Notes under the pieces: generated by a model
What the model was told of the DNA's origin: nothing
Database searches by the model: none
Seen by the model: only the letters and a program-made list of their open reading frames with translations
Assembly (NCBI GenBank): GCA_029718625.1
Contig: CM056380.1
Span: 19,967,923 to 20,031,922, forward strand
DNA length: 64,000 nucleotides
Source: Synaphobranchus kaupii
Lineage: Eukaryota; Chordata; Actinopteri; Anguilliformes; Synaphobranchidae
Direction: 5' to 3'
Translations under genes and position numbers: made by a program
Shown here: positions 44,505 through 56,013 of the stretch, in pieces
Layout of the letters: every line of letters starts with the position of its first letter
How positions within the stretch are numbered: the first letter of the stretch is position 1

Positions 44505-45188
44505 AATCATTGAAATCATATGTTGTTCCATGAGGCACAATCTCTTCATATGCTAAAAAATCTCTTCATATGAAGAAACACAGGGCCAAGTTGCATTATA
44601 TAATTTAGGAAAGTTTGGATAGCATTGCTTTGGAATGGAGGTAGTTTATTTAGTGTGAGCTACGATAAGCAATATTGTTAGTTGTAACTTGGCCACATTT
44701 TGATATCAATACTTTTAAAGGCAGGCCTAGTTTTTGCAAGTTGGAATTAAGGACTTATAGACAGCGCTCTGTAGGCTATGCGTGAGTAACTTGGCTTTTT
44801 TTTTACGTCGGAGACGTTTTTGTTCAGATATCACTTATTTTTGGTAGCTAACTAATGATGAACAATGCATGATGATAATGACATCGAGAGAGACATGCAT
44901 ACAGAATAGTACATGCATTCCAAATAAATGCATGCAGACATTCGTGTAACCTCTACTGACGAGAATGATAACATTTCTCCTATTACCGATAGCCGACAAT
45001 TACATTAAAAGAGTTTGTAGATGAGATGTTTTTAATGTCTAATGAAATACAATGAACAGCACCACCTATGGATCTTCATGAACTATGGATCATGAAGAAG
45101 CATGTAAATTAATTAACCAAGTCTATATGGAGACATGCATGCACAATAGGCGAGACGCAAACACATGTAGCTGAAACAAATACATCCA

Positions 45189-45347
45189 TTTGCAAACATT
45201 TATAAAAACATGTTTTCACTTTGTCATTATGGGTTATTGAATGTAGATTGATGGGCAAAATGGCAATTTTATCCATTTAAAATTAAATCTGCAACACAAT
45301 AAAGTGTGCAAAAAGTTGAACGGGTATGAATACTTTCTTGCACCACT
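45189..45347. mobile_element. Tc1-like terminal remnant
   Basis: CACTTTGTCATTATGGG, GTAGATTGATGGGC and GGGTATGAATACTTTCTTGC, ending at TA (45,346), form the right end of a widespread fish Tc1 group. It interrupts a piggyBac-family fragment that continues at 45,348. Confidence 0.7.
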
Positions 45348-45498
45348 GTAGAAACTCCATATTCGGCAGAGTGGTCACGAATTGTGTACCAATAAAGATA
45401 AAACACTGAGTGTTTGTGGTTTCAACTCATAGTTTGGCTACAGGAGCAACGAATGTCTCGGTTTGAGCAAAATCTTGCCATCTGCGCAAAGGGGTTAA
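45348..45498 (-). mobile_element. piggyBac-family end (same family as 8,732)
   Basis: Inverse of 8,732-8,855: CGAATGTCTCGGTTTGAGC corresponds to CTCAACTGAGACATTCG there. It ends TCTGCGCAAAGGGG-TTAA at 45,498, the expected piggyBac boundary. It retains about 18 bp next to the end that the 8.7-kb copy lacks. Confidence 0.75.
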
Positions 45499-45574
45499 GA
45501 ATATAAATGGTAATTATTGCTGTGGAAAATGTACACTTTGCTAATGCAACCAATTCTAAAACTTTTAATCATCC

Positions 45575-45875
45575 TCATACAGGTCAGCAATATCCCATTA
45601 AACAATTGTAATTCACCACACATTATTTATTTGCTTGTGCCCTTGTGGAATGGTGTATGTTGGACCGACCAAACGTAATCTAAAGCTACGCATTGCAGAG
45701 GATAAATCAGCAATCTGAAATGGCAATATGGACTATGCAACAGCAAGGCATTACAACTCTTAGATTCATTGGGATTGAAAGAATCCTGCCATCCATTGGA
45801 GGTGGCAACTTGAAACAACATTTGCAACGACAGTCTTTTTTGATGTTTGTTAAACTAAATGGAACCTAATGGCGT
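45575..45875 (+). pseudogene. Second PLE GIY-YIG nuclease remnant
   Basis: CLCPCGMVYVGPTKRNLK followed by LRIAEDKSAI is the PLE GIY-YIG core with the CPCG pair and catalytic Arg. Upstream IPLNNCNS and HIIYLL lie in other frames. Downstream, GNMDYATARHY, then LRFIGIERILPSIGGGNLKQ and HLQRQSFLMFVKLN complete the domain order. There is an in-frame stop after DKSAI and at least two shifts. Unlike the 20-kb copy it has CPCG rather than CSKC, so it represents a different PLE lineage. Confidence 0.85.
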
Positions 45876-48768
45876 AAATGAAAGTTTGGATTTCAGCTCG
45901 TATTTGTAAATGTCTAATATATTGGCCCTGTCCATACTGCAAAACGTATTCCTTTTGCTATTTTAGAAAAGATTTTATTTTTATTGTATAACTTGTTTCT
46001 TGGTAATGAATTGTGATTGATCAACTTCATTGTATTGAGGATGCTTTGTCCTTTCCACCGATTGACTTAGGCTAATTGATGTATTAATAAAGACCATGTG
46101 GACTTGGCCATGTATTGTGTGGACTTCTCTGTAATCTATTGCTCATAGACCTGTGATTTATTCAGGATTTGCCCTCCAATACATAGTGTACTCAAGTGAC
46201 TGTCACATTGGGTTCGGAAGTGACTTCTCCATTCATTTATACCATAGACATTAACTAAAACTTTTAAACAATTTCTAGTGAATTTGCAAAATATGTCGTT
46301 TTTCTGGACCAGCTTCGAGTATATTTTACGTTTTAGTATTTTTTTGTGAATATACCAGCACTGGCATTTTTTCAAAACTCGACGTCCCATAATTCCCTCT
46401 GGATGGTTCAATGAAGGAAAATGGCCGAATTAGCAAGGTGGTATGCAGTGCCAAAAATGTCCAGACAAGATAATGATATCTCATTGGTGGAGAACCACCC
46501 TTGTGTTGCAGTAATGGATATGTAGTCTTGTTAAAGTGGACTACAAACCAGACTACAATCATTAAATCATTACTTAAAAAAATAAATAAATAAATTGGAA
46601 CATGCAATGTATGCTCTATATCCTTATACCACACGGGGTAATCCAGGAATTTTTCGGCTCATTCTGTAAATCAGATTTCAAGAAATTGTCGATAGTCTCT
46701 GAAGCCCGTTCTGTCTGTCTTAGGGAATGTACTTCCAAAACCAAACTCTGCCCACGTCTGACGTACTCACTTGAGTACTCTATTAGGCAGGATGGGCTGC
46801 CGCTACACAGTTTGCCGCCCCACCTAAAAATAGGAAATGTAATTGTCTGAGAACAAATTTACTTTGATTTAAAAATCAATAGAATTCCATAGCGCTCCAT
46901 TTTGTGGTCCGTATTCTGAAATTATCAACGATTCAATACATTTGTGGAGTGTGTTTTTCAGAAAATTCTAAATAGCAGGAAACCTGATCCGGCGCATATT
47001 TTCGATTTTGAATTGATTTTGTTCGCCTTGAGGAAACAGATCTGACAGTTTGTTTCATACGACAAACAGTTCAAAAGTTATGGCAAGTTATTTGACTGAT
47101 TGTTATAGCACCTCCTTCAATAATATTGTACAGAACCAGTTTATTTTTGGTGTACACATTCCTCAACCACCCATATGAAAGAAAATGAAGTTTGAGTCTT
47201 GAATTCTTAATAGTTTATGAAATATAAAGGTTCAATTAAGATCCAGAATGACCATATTTTATTGACATATTTTCAGATGGCATTTACTCTTTAAATAATA
47301 GAGATATCAATCTGATTTGTTGAATGATTGCTAAAGTAACCACTACGAACATATGGATAGCAAAAATGTAAGCAAAGCATGTATAGAAACCATTATACAA
47401 ATGTTTTGTTGATCTTCAATGTTAGAAAATCACATGTGGGCATATTTGTTCAGCCTCATAACTTTCACATTTTACAGATGTCTATACATTTAATGTGTAG
47501 AATGTGTCATTACCTTTATGAAATTCCTTCATGGTTAAAGATATATATGCGACCTTGACCTTCAGCCTAAAACAATTTGATTTATCTGATTTTCAAGCCA
47601 CAATGAAGAGGCTAACCGCACCAGCCTCATCATGACTGAACTAAAAACCTGAGTGATAACTGTCGACATGATTGTTTGAGTCTGTGTTCCTCTTGTCCAA
47701 TGAGATCACTTGGAGCCATTATTTCTGGCTATTATGGTGACCCACCAAAACTTAATTTGGGCAACTTTAAAGTCACATCTCAGTTATGAAATTCAATAAT
47801 GAAGAAGACAAGGAGAAGTGGTGATTCTATGTAGGGTTACTGTGAAACATGCATGCTGCTGCACACTCATCATACCCAGTTATTCTAGGATTTGAGGAGC
47901 ATTTATTAGTCATTCTTCCTCATTGAATCTGATGACTGGGATCTGAACTCGTGTTAAACAGGTGTAAATTGGGGCCATTATGTCTTTGATAAAAATTAAG
48001 TCAATTGCCACCTAGTGTCCAATATGTGTAGTACATCACACTGGCCTTAAATTGTGACCGCTTAAATTGTGAAAGTTTCAAAATTCTACTAATATGCCCA
48101 CATGTAACTTTTTATCCTTAAAGAAAACCACAAAATTATTTTTTAGATGCCCTGTATAAATGGCAGCATTAATATTAAATATGTGTTATATAAGTTCTGT
48201 GAAATTATCCCTCCAAAAATCTGATTTTTTCAACCCCCATGATGGCAGCCATTTTTTGTCCTATTTGGACCCCTCTTTCTCTACAAATATGCAGAATATC
48301 ATGACCAAGTTCAAGTTCAGCTTTATTCATTTCGATGGACAAGGATTGTGTGCAAATAATGAGAACAATTTGAGACCTAAGCATGCAAAATCAGCAAATC
48401 CTCATTAAATAGCTTGGTCTGACCCTAATAGAAATAACAATAGGGTTTTAGCCCCTTTGTGGCTTGCACCCTAATTATTATTATTATTATTATAAGAAAC
48501 CTTTACTTGATTTATCCTACTTACCCTTACCCATTCTATAGCTTGTCAATTAAATTAACCCTTACAATACTTACACCCTAGTCATCATAGTCTAATAAGT
48601 CTATCATTTGTCTTTCTGTAGGGAAGAGCTGTTTTGCAGCTTATTGTACAGTACCACGCACAACAATGCATAAATATACATCAATTATACAGTGGAAAAG
48701 TGCAATCAGATTCAAACTCAAACTCTGTTCTGAAACTAAATCTAGTTCATTTTGTTCTTTGTTCTCAG
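45876..48768. other. AT-rich unassigned DNA, probably old repeats
   Basis: No host exon recognised. From about 46,900 to 48,480 the style (ATGGCAAGTTATTTGACTG, GCGACCTTGACCTTCAGCC, TTGCCACCTAGTGTCC) resembles non-coding fish DNA transposons, and similar wording occurs at 480-960, but termini were not found. The atf7 exon encoding the first half of the zinc finger was looked for here without success. Confidence 0.4.
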
Positions 48769-48865
48769 AGGTTCACGAATGAAGACCACCTCGCCGTCCA
48801 CAAACACAAACATGAGATGACTCTAAAATTCGGACCTGCTAGGACCGACTCGGTCATAATTGCGG
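48769..48865 (+). CDS. atf7: ATF2/ATF7-family bZIP transcription factor, zinc-finger exon (partial gene)
   Basis: 97-nt exon between acceptor GTTCTCAG and donor GTGAGT. It encodes RFTNEDHLAVHKHKHEMTL followed by KFGPARTDSVIIA and one base of an Asp codon. This is the second half of the N-terminal C2H2 finger (its two His residues lie in HKHKH) and the start of the transactivation domain of ATF2, ATF7 and CREB5. ARTDSVIIA fits ATF7 better than ATF2 as I recall them. The upstream Cys-bearing exon and the downstream QTPTPTR exon were searched for by eye and not found, so both neighbouring introns are long. Nuclear DNA-binding protein, regulated by stress kinases in the family. Confidence 0.9.
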
Positions 48866-49496
48866 GTGAGTGTGGATCCCTCTCTCCTTTCAGACTGATG
48901 TCCCATGGGGATTTGCTGGGTGATTTTGCGAAGGGGGCTGTCATCAAATGTGGATTTTTATTTATTTTCCAAGAGAATGATCAGTGCAAGTTTATTTTTT
49001 TGCAAGCTATTTTTAAGAGGTTTCAGATCGAAACGGAAAATTGAGGCGAGTGAGAGAGAAAAAGAGGTTGACTCCCTGTAAAAATACTGATTGAGGCTGC
49101 TGGCAACCCCAAGACTCTGGTATAGCCAAGCCCCACTCCTTGAACTTGTATGGATGGGGGTCCGTACATCAGAGTGCTTTTGATAAAGGGTTAGATTCCA
49201 GCCTAGATGGAAATATATTAAAACATTAGATCTCAGTTTACTTGTGCATTCCAGGCATTCAGCAGCGGATTCGTACAGAAGTGATTACACACCAGAAGAA
49301 GAACCAGTGAATTCTGTTTTATTTGTATAGTGCTAGCTGCTTAGCCCATATGGACACTAGGGCTGCACAAAAATGACTTAAAATAATATATATATATTAT
49401 TATTTTTTTATTTTAATATAATAGTTATGACTTTTCAGTATAATTGTTTTGATACAGCAGAGAAGCTATTCTAACAATGCATCAATATTCTAGCCC
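48866..49496. other. atf7 intron, no feature
   Basis: Follows the atf7 exon donor. No second exon is seen; CAGGCATTCAGCAGCGG at 49,252 has an acceptor-like context but does not encode the expected QTPTPTRF continuation. Confidence 0.55.
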
Positions 49497-49785
49497 AGGG
49501 GTGGGCAATTCCAGTCCTGGAAGGCCGGTGTGTATGCAGGGTTTTGTTCCCACCAATTACCCCAGCTAAATGAGCTAATTGGCTGTTTACACCAACACTT
49601 GTAGATTAGATCACATTAAAATGTTTCATATAGGGACACAAGAAGTCTTCGGCTGTCATTCATGCGCTTATTAAGAATTGTAGCTAAAATGTCAGATGGC
49701 GTAAATATTAGGGCTAATTAGGTAATTAAGGCCAGAAGTTGGCATGAAAACCAGAAACGGATACGGCCCTCATTGCCCACCTCTG
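49497..49785. mobile_element. hAT-type MITE, 289 bp
   Basis: CAGGGGTGGGCAATTCC at the left and CAGAGGTGGGCAATGAGG inverted at the right. Flanks TTCTAGCC and TTCGAGAC match in 6 of 8 positions, consistent with an old hAT duplication. GTGTGTATGCAGGG is typical of this common fish repeat. Confidence 0.8.
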
Positions 49786-49937
49786 TTCGAGACGATCGCA
49801 TTTCTTTAATCGTGGAAGCCAAAATAGTGATCAGGATCAATTTACAATGAATTGTGCAGCCCGAATGGATACTATAAGACACTACAGGTACAATGTTCAT
49901 GACCTTTAAAGATTACTGTACATAATAATGTCCAGAG

Positions 49938-50135
49938 TAGGGTTGGGCAATCGTCTCTATTTTCAGATTGTCCTATCGTCATCATCAGAGATCGCTGATC
50001 TCTGATCCGATTGTCTTTAATTGCCACATTTAATTGCCACATTGACAATGTGTTGATCATTTTAAAAAGAGCCAATGTGTTGATCATTTTAAAAAGAGCC
50101 AATACACAATGTCGTCGTAGATCGGCACAACCCTA
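49938..50135. mobile_element. hAT-type MITE, 198 bp, with 8-bp duplication
   Basis: Ends TAGGGTTGGGCAATCG and, inverted, TAGGGTTGTGCCGATC. Flanked by GTCCAGAG (49,930) and GTCCAGGG (50,136), a 7/8 match. Internally TGTGTTGATCATTTTAAAAA is duplicated in tandem (27-bp unit). GGCTGGACGATATAACC at 50,165 looks like the end of another, unpaired hAT. Confidence 0.8.
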
Positions 50136-50924
50136 GTCCAGGGCACAGTAAACCAGTGGTTAGGGCTGGACGATATAACCATGTCTCTACCAGAAACACA
50201 AAATGCAGATCTTTTTCAGTTTAATTGCTATCAGTCTGTCAGACAAAATGGAAGCGGAGGTGGTATAGCTACCATCTATGCTGATCACCTCATCTGCACA
50301 GAAGTTGACCTCTTAGTTATTTATTTTATGTATTTATTGGATTATAATTATTTATTCTACTAAAGATCAATAAAGTTTGTTTTGGTGAAATAATCTGGCA
50401 AATGAACAACATGGGAATGGGCATCACTTTAGATGGCTAACGCAAGCATTGGAAAGCGGATTTTCCAGCTCATCTGTCTCAACGATGCCGACATTACGAT
50501 CCATTTTGCTGCTAATGTTGCTTACTTTACCATTCACTGTAACTCCTGCTCTGTTCTCACTGCCCTATGTGACGTCACCGTTCGATTTGCCAGATTTGAG
50601 GTGCGCGTGGCCAATTTCATTACAAAAATAAGCATAGATGTAATTTAAGTGTATTTTAAAAAAAAAAGAAAACATTTAAATCCCATTGCTACATCATTTT
50701 TCCACATATTAATTCACTGTTGATGTTAACCTAAAAGTTGCCCTTTAACCCTTTAAAGCCGGAGCGTTCTAATTTCAGTACAATTGTTCTGATGGTTTGA
50801 CGTATAATAGCTCTGCCGTCCAATCACTGATTTTCTTTTTGAAAAATGCTAGTTACAGATGACTGAATAAGCTACAATTGCATATAATTGGTTCATGAGC
50901 TTAGTGGGCGGGGATTTATTTCTA

Positions 50925-51066
50925 GACCGCTAAATAAAACCGCACGTCAACCTCGTAAATCTCCATTTGCCTCACCGCGGGCGGAACGGACCACCTCGGA
51001 CAGAAGACTATCGTCTGAAGACTTTACTGCGACTGAGGGAAAGCCAGTAAACCCCCTGAGGTAAGA
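50925..51066 (+). promoter_or_regulatory. Putative transposon promoter and non-coding first exon
   Basis: CTAAATAAAACCGC at 50,930 is TATA-like, followed about 30-60 bp later by GC-rich sequence with AGACTATCGTCT and ending CCCCCTGAG before a strong donor GTAAGA at 51,061. This arrangement is typical of the 5' UTR exon of a DNA transposon. Later CAG acceptors (51,976, 52,162) lead to a 72-codon frame at 52,097-52,315 with no recognisable domain. Confidence 0.35.
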
Positions 51067-52798
51067 AATATTTAAGATAATAATTAACCATAGATATTAC
51101 TTCAGAAACAATTTTATTTTGAATAAAATCCTGTTTTTGTACCGCAGACTTTCTCATATTTTCACTTGAAATTCGCTAAGGTAGCTAACGTTCGGCTCTA
51201 GCTTCAAATGATGCCACTGTGTTCTTCCCCCAGCTCGTTTCGAGATGAAATCGTGAAAAAGTCTGTCATACAATGAATAAGTGAAGTGATAACGTTAGAT
51301 GTGAATATTTTCCGTATCTTAGTGTAGACTTTGATAACTAAATAATAGCTAACTAAAGCTAAAACAAATAACGTTAGTCTAACAGTGAGCTGTCATCGTC
51401 TGGCCGCGCGAACAGCCATTTTCTTTTCTGCGTTTTTGTTTTCCTAATTTGAAACGTTAGCTCTGCTGTCTGTCTTGCTAGCTTTATAAATGTTATACTC
51501 AACTATTAGTCTCATCAATAGCAAGTACTAACTAGCTAGTTTTTTAACATAACGTTATGTATAAATTTGAAGGTTGTTGTTGATCAGTCCTGTCGAAAAT
51601 GAATGGAGTAGAGAACTAAACAGCAAACATTTCCTAACGTAACGTCAGCTTCACGTTTTATTTTCTGACTCACGTTTTTGACTTGAGCAAGATTAGCCTG
51701 TTTAGACAAATATGACAAAAAGACAATTCAGTTGAGCCAATGTCACTGATGATTTAGGTCTGTTCATTCAAATCAATATCTTATATGAATGGACTTTATG
51801 CTAAGTAGTCAACATTGTGTTATTGTTGTGCTTTTTATCTAGGCTAACGTTATTCTGGAGTATAGTGTTTTCTGTAAAATGTCATTCTCACTATACACCC
51901 CTTTAATGACTCAGAAATGGTTTTATATGTTATGGATTAATGAAATGGCAACTGATAATATATTTATCTATTACAGCGATGGATGGACATTATGCTTGTG
52001 TCCAGAATAGCTATTTTATCTATTCCTGACATAAGCATAAAGCGTTTGCTGTAAGATGATGTTATTGCAAGTATACAGCCCTTTAATTACTCAGAAATGG
52101 TTTTATATGATATGTTATGGATTAATGAAATGGTAAATGATTGCATATTTATGTATTGCAGCAAAGGATGGACATTTAGCCATCTGATACAGTCCCTGAA
52201 GAGAAGGAGGGTTCTGAGGGTCATTGCAGAGCACGACATGGAGGACCATCAGGGCATGCATGCACTTACTGTTATCTTCTTGATTTATGAATATATTGAA
52301 GGTATTTATGCTTGACCATAGATTTGTCTGCTGTATCTGTACTAATACATTAATGATTTTACTGTAAATAAATCCAATGCATTAATTTTACGGGTATCTA
52401 AACTGATATTTGCCATGGGTTGTATCTTGTTTTTATTTGTTTTGCAATGTTATCCATTTACTTAGTTCATCCATTCACTAAGTTATAATTTTTTTTAAAT
52501 AAAGTGTGTGTTTCATTGAACACATAAATTGTATATTTCAGTGTATGTGTCTTTCAATTTTGCATTATATCAACAGATTCTCAACAGTTACCCATTAGGA
52601 GTATGGATAAGTGGTAATGTGAAATGTCAATGAACCTAACATTCTAATAATAATTTTTTTTTTGCCTTTTCCCATACATAACTAAGATGTTATAACTTTT
52701 GAGCAGTAAATGATAAATCTGTTCTGATTTCTACTCCATATCACTTACAGAATAGTGAAGATACCACACAGTTTGTCTCCCTCGATCTTGAACATGAA

Positions 52799-53770
52799 GG
52801 GCTCTATTTTCAAACCAGCGCAAGGGGACGGTATAGTCAAACGCAAGCTTGTTGACAGCATCAACGTCTTAAAACTGGCGCTATGGCGTTTCTCAGCAAT
52901 ACCGCTAGGATCAACAAATTCTCAACATAACATCCTTTCGCTTGCGCTGCAGTGGGATGGGTGGCGCTGTCTGGGGCGTGTTCTAAAATACTTTCGGCTC
53001 AGTGACAATTTGAACCAACGAAAACCCATTGCGTTATGATCAGCTGGAACCACCTCTTAGCGGAAACGCAATAGACTCTGGCAATTTGGTAACTTATTAG
53101 TCATGTAGTTCTATGTAGTGTCTATAGGTGATGCCAACATTACACTTCCATTTAATGAACAAATAGCCTATAATTATTATTAAATAATTTTAATTTAAAC
53201 TACTAGAATAAAACAGGACAGCTTACAAGAAACTTGCGATCATGTAGGCCAATAGCCTATAATATATAAATTACACATTGACACAGTTGAATCATAAGCC
53301 TACCATTTGAATCATAATTATGCCTACATCACCTAATGTAGGCTAATTAATGCATTCGCCACCTCCTCCCGTGCCTTCCGAACTTCTGGGAGACGAGGTG
53401 GTGTGGATTGTGATCCATAAATTACTACAGTCCTAGCCTGTACTTCTGTTGCAAGTATGTCTGATTCCTGTGCGGAAAATCGCTCTTGTCGTTGACGGTC
53501 CAGTGCGTTTGGGTTGCTCATTATGAAATTGCATGGAGCGATTGCGTTCCAACTGGCTTTTTTTAAAAGCATGAGAACAACAATTTGATTGGCTACCATA
53601 GAGACACACCTTGGACATTTAAACCCAGCCTTTTAGCAATACCGCCATAAGGTGCGCCAAGATTGCCGTCATTAAATTACCAAATTTCTCGCCGACACGC
53701 CCTCAGAGCGATACCGCCAAGCGATTACTCTTGCGTTCACCATTGCGTTTGGTTTATTAAAATAGAGCCC
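52799..53770 (-). mobile_element. PIF/Harbinger-type element, copy 2 (972 bp)
   Basis: Same ends as the copy at 28,222, flanked by GAA at 52,796-52,798 and 53,771-53,773. The unoccupied site CTTGAACATGAAATGGG is present at 54,163 in the second unit of the tandem duplication that hosts it. By eye the two copies differ at only about 2-3 percent of positions plus a few small indels, so they amplified recently compared with their hosts. Confidence 0.9.
53333..53599 (-). pseudogene. Truncated Harbinger Myb/SANT-like protein, copy 2
   Basis: 88-codon frame that includes the 62 codons of copy 1 (RQRQERFSAQESDILATEVQ, YGSQSTPPRLPEVRKAREEV) with Trp-to-Arg near the end. It has a longer open N-terminal extension because of a one-base difference in the T/A run at 53,566. 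The terminal stop after ALISLH is shared, showing that the truncation predates amplification. Confidence 0.7.
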
Positions 53771-54446
53771 GAAATGTTTAAAAACCTAGGTTTCTCATGG
53801 AGAATAGCCATTTAGAAAGTTTTTTTATTATTATTTATTTTGTGATTTGTTTTAATAATTGATGATATTGTGTTAAAGTAAGCATATTATTGTATATAAA
53901 TGGAAAGCTCCAGTTCTCCTGTTTAAAATGGTATATTATCTTTAGGGGTGTAACATAATATGATCACACCACAAACAGTTTTGCATACACATGTCATATT
54001 TTCAATGAACCTAACATTCTAAAGTGTTTATTTTAGCCTTTTCTTACCCATCACTGAAGTGGTTATAACTTTTGAGCTGTAGAAGATAAATCTATTCTGA
54101 TTCCTATTCTATATGACTCACACAATGGTGAAGATATCATACACTGTAAGTTTCCCCCTATCTTGAACATGAAATGGGTAAAATAGTAGGTTTCTCATTA
54201 GAAAATAGCCATTTAGAATGTTTTATAAATTTAGTTGGTAAATGTATTTCCATAATTGATGATATTGCCATCAAGTAATCCTATTATTTTTATATCAATT
54301 GAAAGCCCCAGTTATCTTGTTTACAATGGTATATCAAGTTTAGGTATCTGATGTAATATGATCACACTACAAACATTTTTGCAACGCACATTAAGAAATA
54401 AAATGGAATAGAATGTTGACCCAATATTCGCTTAGGCTGGAAAGGG

Positions 54447-56013
54447 TTCACTTCAAGGCTGATCCAGCGGTGCTTATTATAACACTATACAGACCACCCA
54501 AACAATTGTCTCTATTTCTTCCAGAAGTCTCTGAGATATGATAGTTATTTTAAATAGGTATTTTAACAGTCATGTGAACAACAGCACAGACTCCAAGGCA
54601 GCAGAGATTTTTCAGCCCTGATATTGTAGTGTCTGATATTACCATTTCTGACCATTACTGCGTGTTACATTACATTACAATTATTTGGCAGATGCTTTTA
54701 TCCAAAGCGACGTACAATAAGTGCATTCTGAAGGCCATTGAATCGACTACAAAGCAGATCCGACAAAGCACAACTTTTCTCACAACATAGGAGCTATCCC
54801 TAGTAATGAACATCTAATAGTACACAGTCAGCTATACATTCTGAACTATAAAATAACCCAAGAAACACAAGTTAAATAAGAAACAAGCAGAAAACGGGAA
54901 GCAAGTGCTATGGGATTGGCACTAGATAGGTAGTTTAGTCGAGGTGGAGTCAAATATGTGTCTTCAGACCACGACGGAAAACAGGCAGTGTTTGAGCTGA
55001 GTGCACTGGAGAGGGGAGTTTGTTCCACCACTGGGGAGCTAGGGTGGAAAAGCTCCGCAGTCGGGACGAGCGAGAGCCGTTAACACGGAGGGAGGGAAGT
55101 GCAAGTCGCCTTGCAGCAGCAGAGCGAAGTGGTCGAGCATGAGCGTAGTGCTGGATTAAGTCCTGTAGGTAGGAGGGGTCTGATCTTTTGGCTGCAGTGT
55201 AGGCCAGGGTCAGAACTTTGAACCTGATCCTGGCCACAACCGGCTGCCAGTGGAGTGACCTCAGCAGGGGCGTGGCGTGGGAACTTCGGGAGGTTGAACA
55301 CAAGCCGAGCAGCCGCGTTCTGGACCAGTTGTAGGGGCAGAATGGCGCAGGCTGGTAGGGAGTTGCAGTAGTCCAGACGTGAGGTGACCATGGTCTGGAC
55401 AAGAAGCTGGGTGGAGTAGGTGGTCAGGTATGGCCGAATCCTCCTGATGTTGTACAGGAGGAACCTGCAGGACCGTGCCATTGCCCTGTGTTCTTCGATG
55501 CCCTTACCCAAGTAATCACAAAAGCGTACACTTAAAAAATGCCATTTAGATGCAGCAGCAGAACTTAAGTGCTTTTTAAGTTCATTTGACCCATTTAGCC
55601 TGGGAAATTCTATAAATTAAATGGTTGACTTGCTAATGCACTAGACCAAGTTGCGCCATTCAAGATCAAAAAGAAAATATTTGGTAAAACGTCACCATGG
55701 TTAAATAGTTCTATCCGTGAGCTCAAAAAATCATGTTGAAAGAAGCCGAAAGAAAACTATGCTTGAGGTACATCGCAGTATTTATAAGGAATCTATTGTT
55801 ACCTATAACAATGCTGTACATTCTGCAAGGAGGACCCATTTCTCAAAGATCATTGCTGCGAGTAGTGGAAACCCTAGAATATTGTTCTTCACTATTGACC
55901 ATCTATTAATTCCTGTCCCTGCCCCTGATCTTCTTAGCCAAGTTTCAACTACGAAATGTGAAGCATTTGAGTTTTTTCAAGATTGCGACTATCAGAGCTG
56001 GTATCGTCACTGA
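54447..56013 (+). mobile_element. Old LINE (+) remnant, split by an L2 insertion
   Basis: 54,447-54,663 encodes endonuclease pieces (ADPAVLIITLYRPPKQLSLF, later DIVVSDITISDHYCV, the SDH of the APE active site). 55,545-56,013 encodes the EN-RT linker: VAPFKIKKKIF, SPWLNSSIRELKK, then YKESIVTYNNAVHSARRTHF, KIIAASSGNPRILF and STTKCEAFEFF. The region between is L2 on the opposite strand. The gene order fits Rex1/CR1-like LINEs. Several stops; dead. Confidence 0.7.
54664..55520 (-). mobile_element. L2-type LINE, 5'-truncated copy
   Basis: The 3' tail ATTACATTACAATTATTTGG with GATGCTTTTATCCAAAGCGA is the standard fish L2 end. Minus-strand frames (54,950-55,511) encode SCRFLLYNIRRIRPYLTTYS, VTSRLDYCNSL, LVFNLPKF and PQWWNKLPSPVHSA, the end of the RT. 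About 857 bp long. Similar at roughly 90 percent to the copy at 57 kb. Confidence 0.88.

Larger units (their letters stand above)
42108..45188. mobile_element. Long-armed inverted-repeat element, copy A
   Basis: Two arms of about 620 bp, 42,108-42,725 and 44,570-45,188, are inverse copies (blocks AAAAACGTCTCCGACG, GGCCAAGTTACAACTAAC, CAACTTGGCCCTGTGTTTC, TTACATGCTTCTTCATGATC). The centre holds a TTA microsatellite, a solo LTR (43,006-43,755) and a SINE (44,097-44,504); without these the element is about 1.9 kb. No coding frame with a domain. A second copy lies at 62,497-64,000 in reverse. Confidence 0.8.
50749..54446 (+). mobile_element. piggyBac-like element, 3.7 kb, with internal duplications and a Harbinger insert
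   Basis: Ends CCCTTTAAAGCCGGAGCG and, inverted, CCCTTTCCAGCCTAAGCG (14 of 18 match), flanked by TTAA at 50,745 and TTCA at 54,447. The interior has a promoter-like start and putative first exon (50,930-51,060), a tandem repeat of about 180 bp (51,890-52,180) and a repeat of about 400 bp (52,600-54,400). No transposase frame remains. A different family from the piggyBac at 8,732. Confidence 0.6.

Noticed and set aside
49252..49310. Second atf7 exon after CATTCCAG
   Set aside because: It does not encode the expected QTPTPTRF continuation and lacks a donor.
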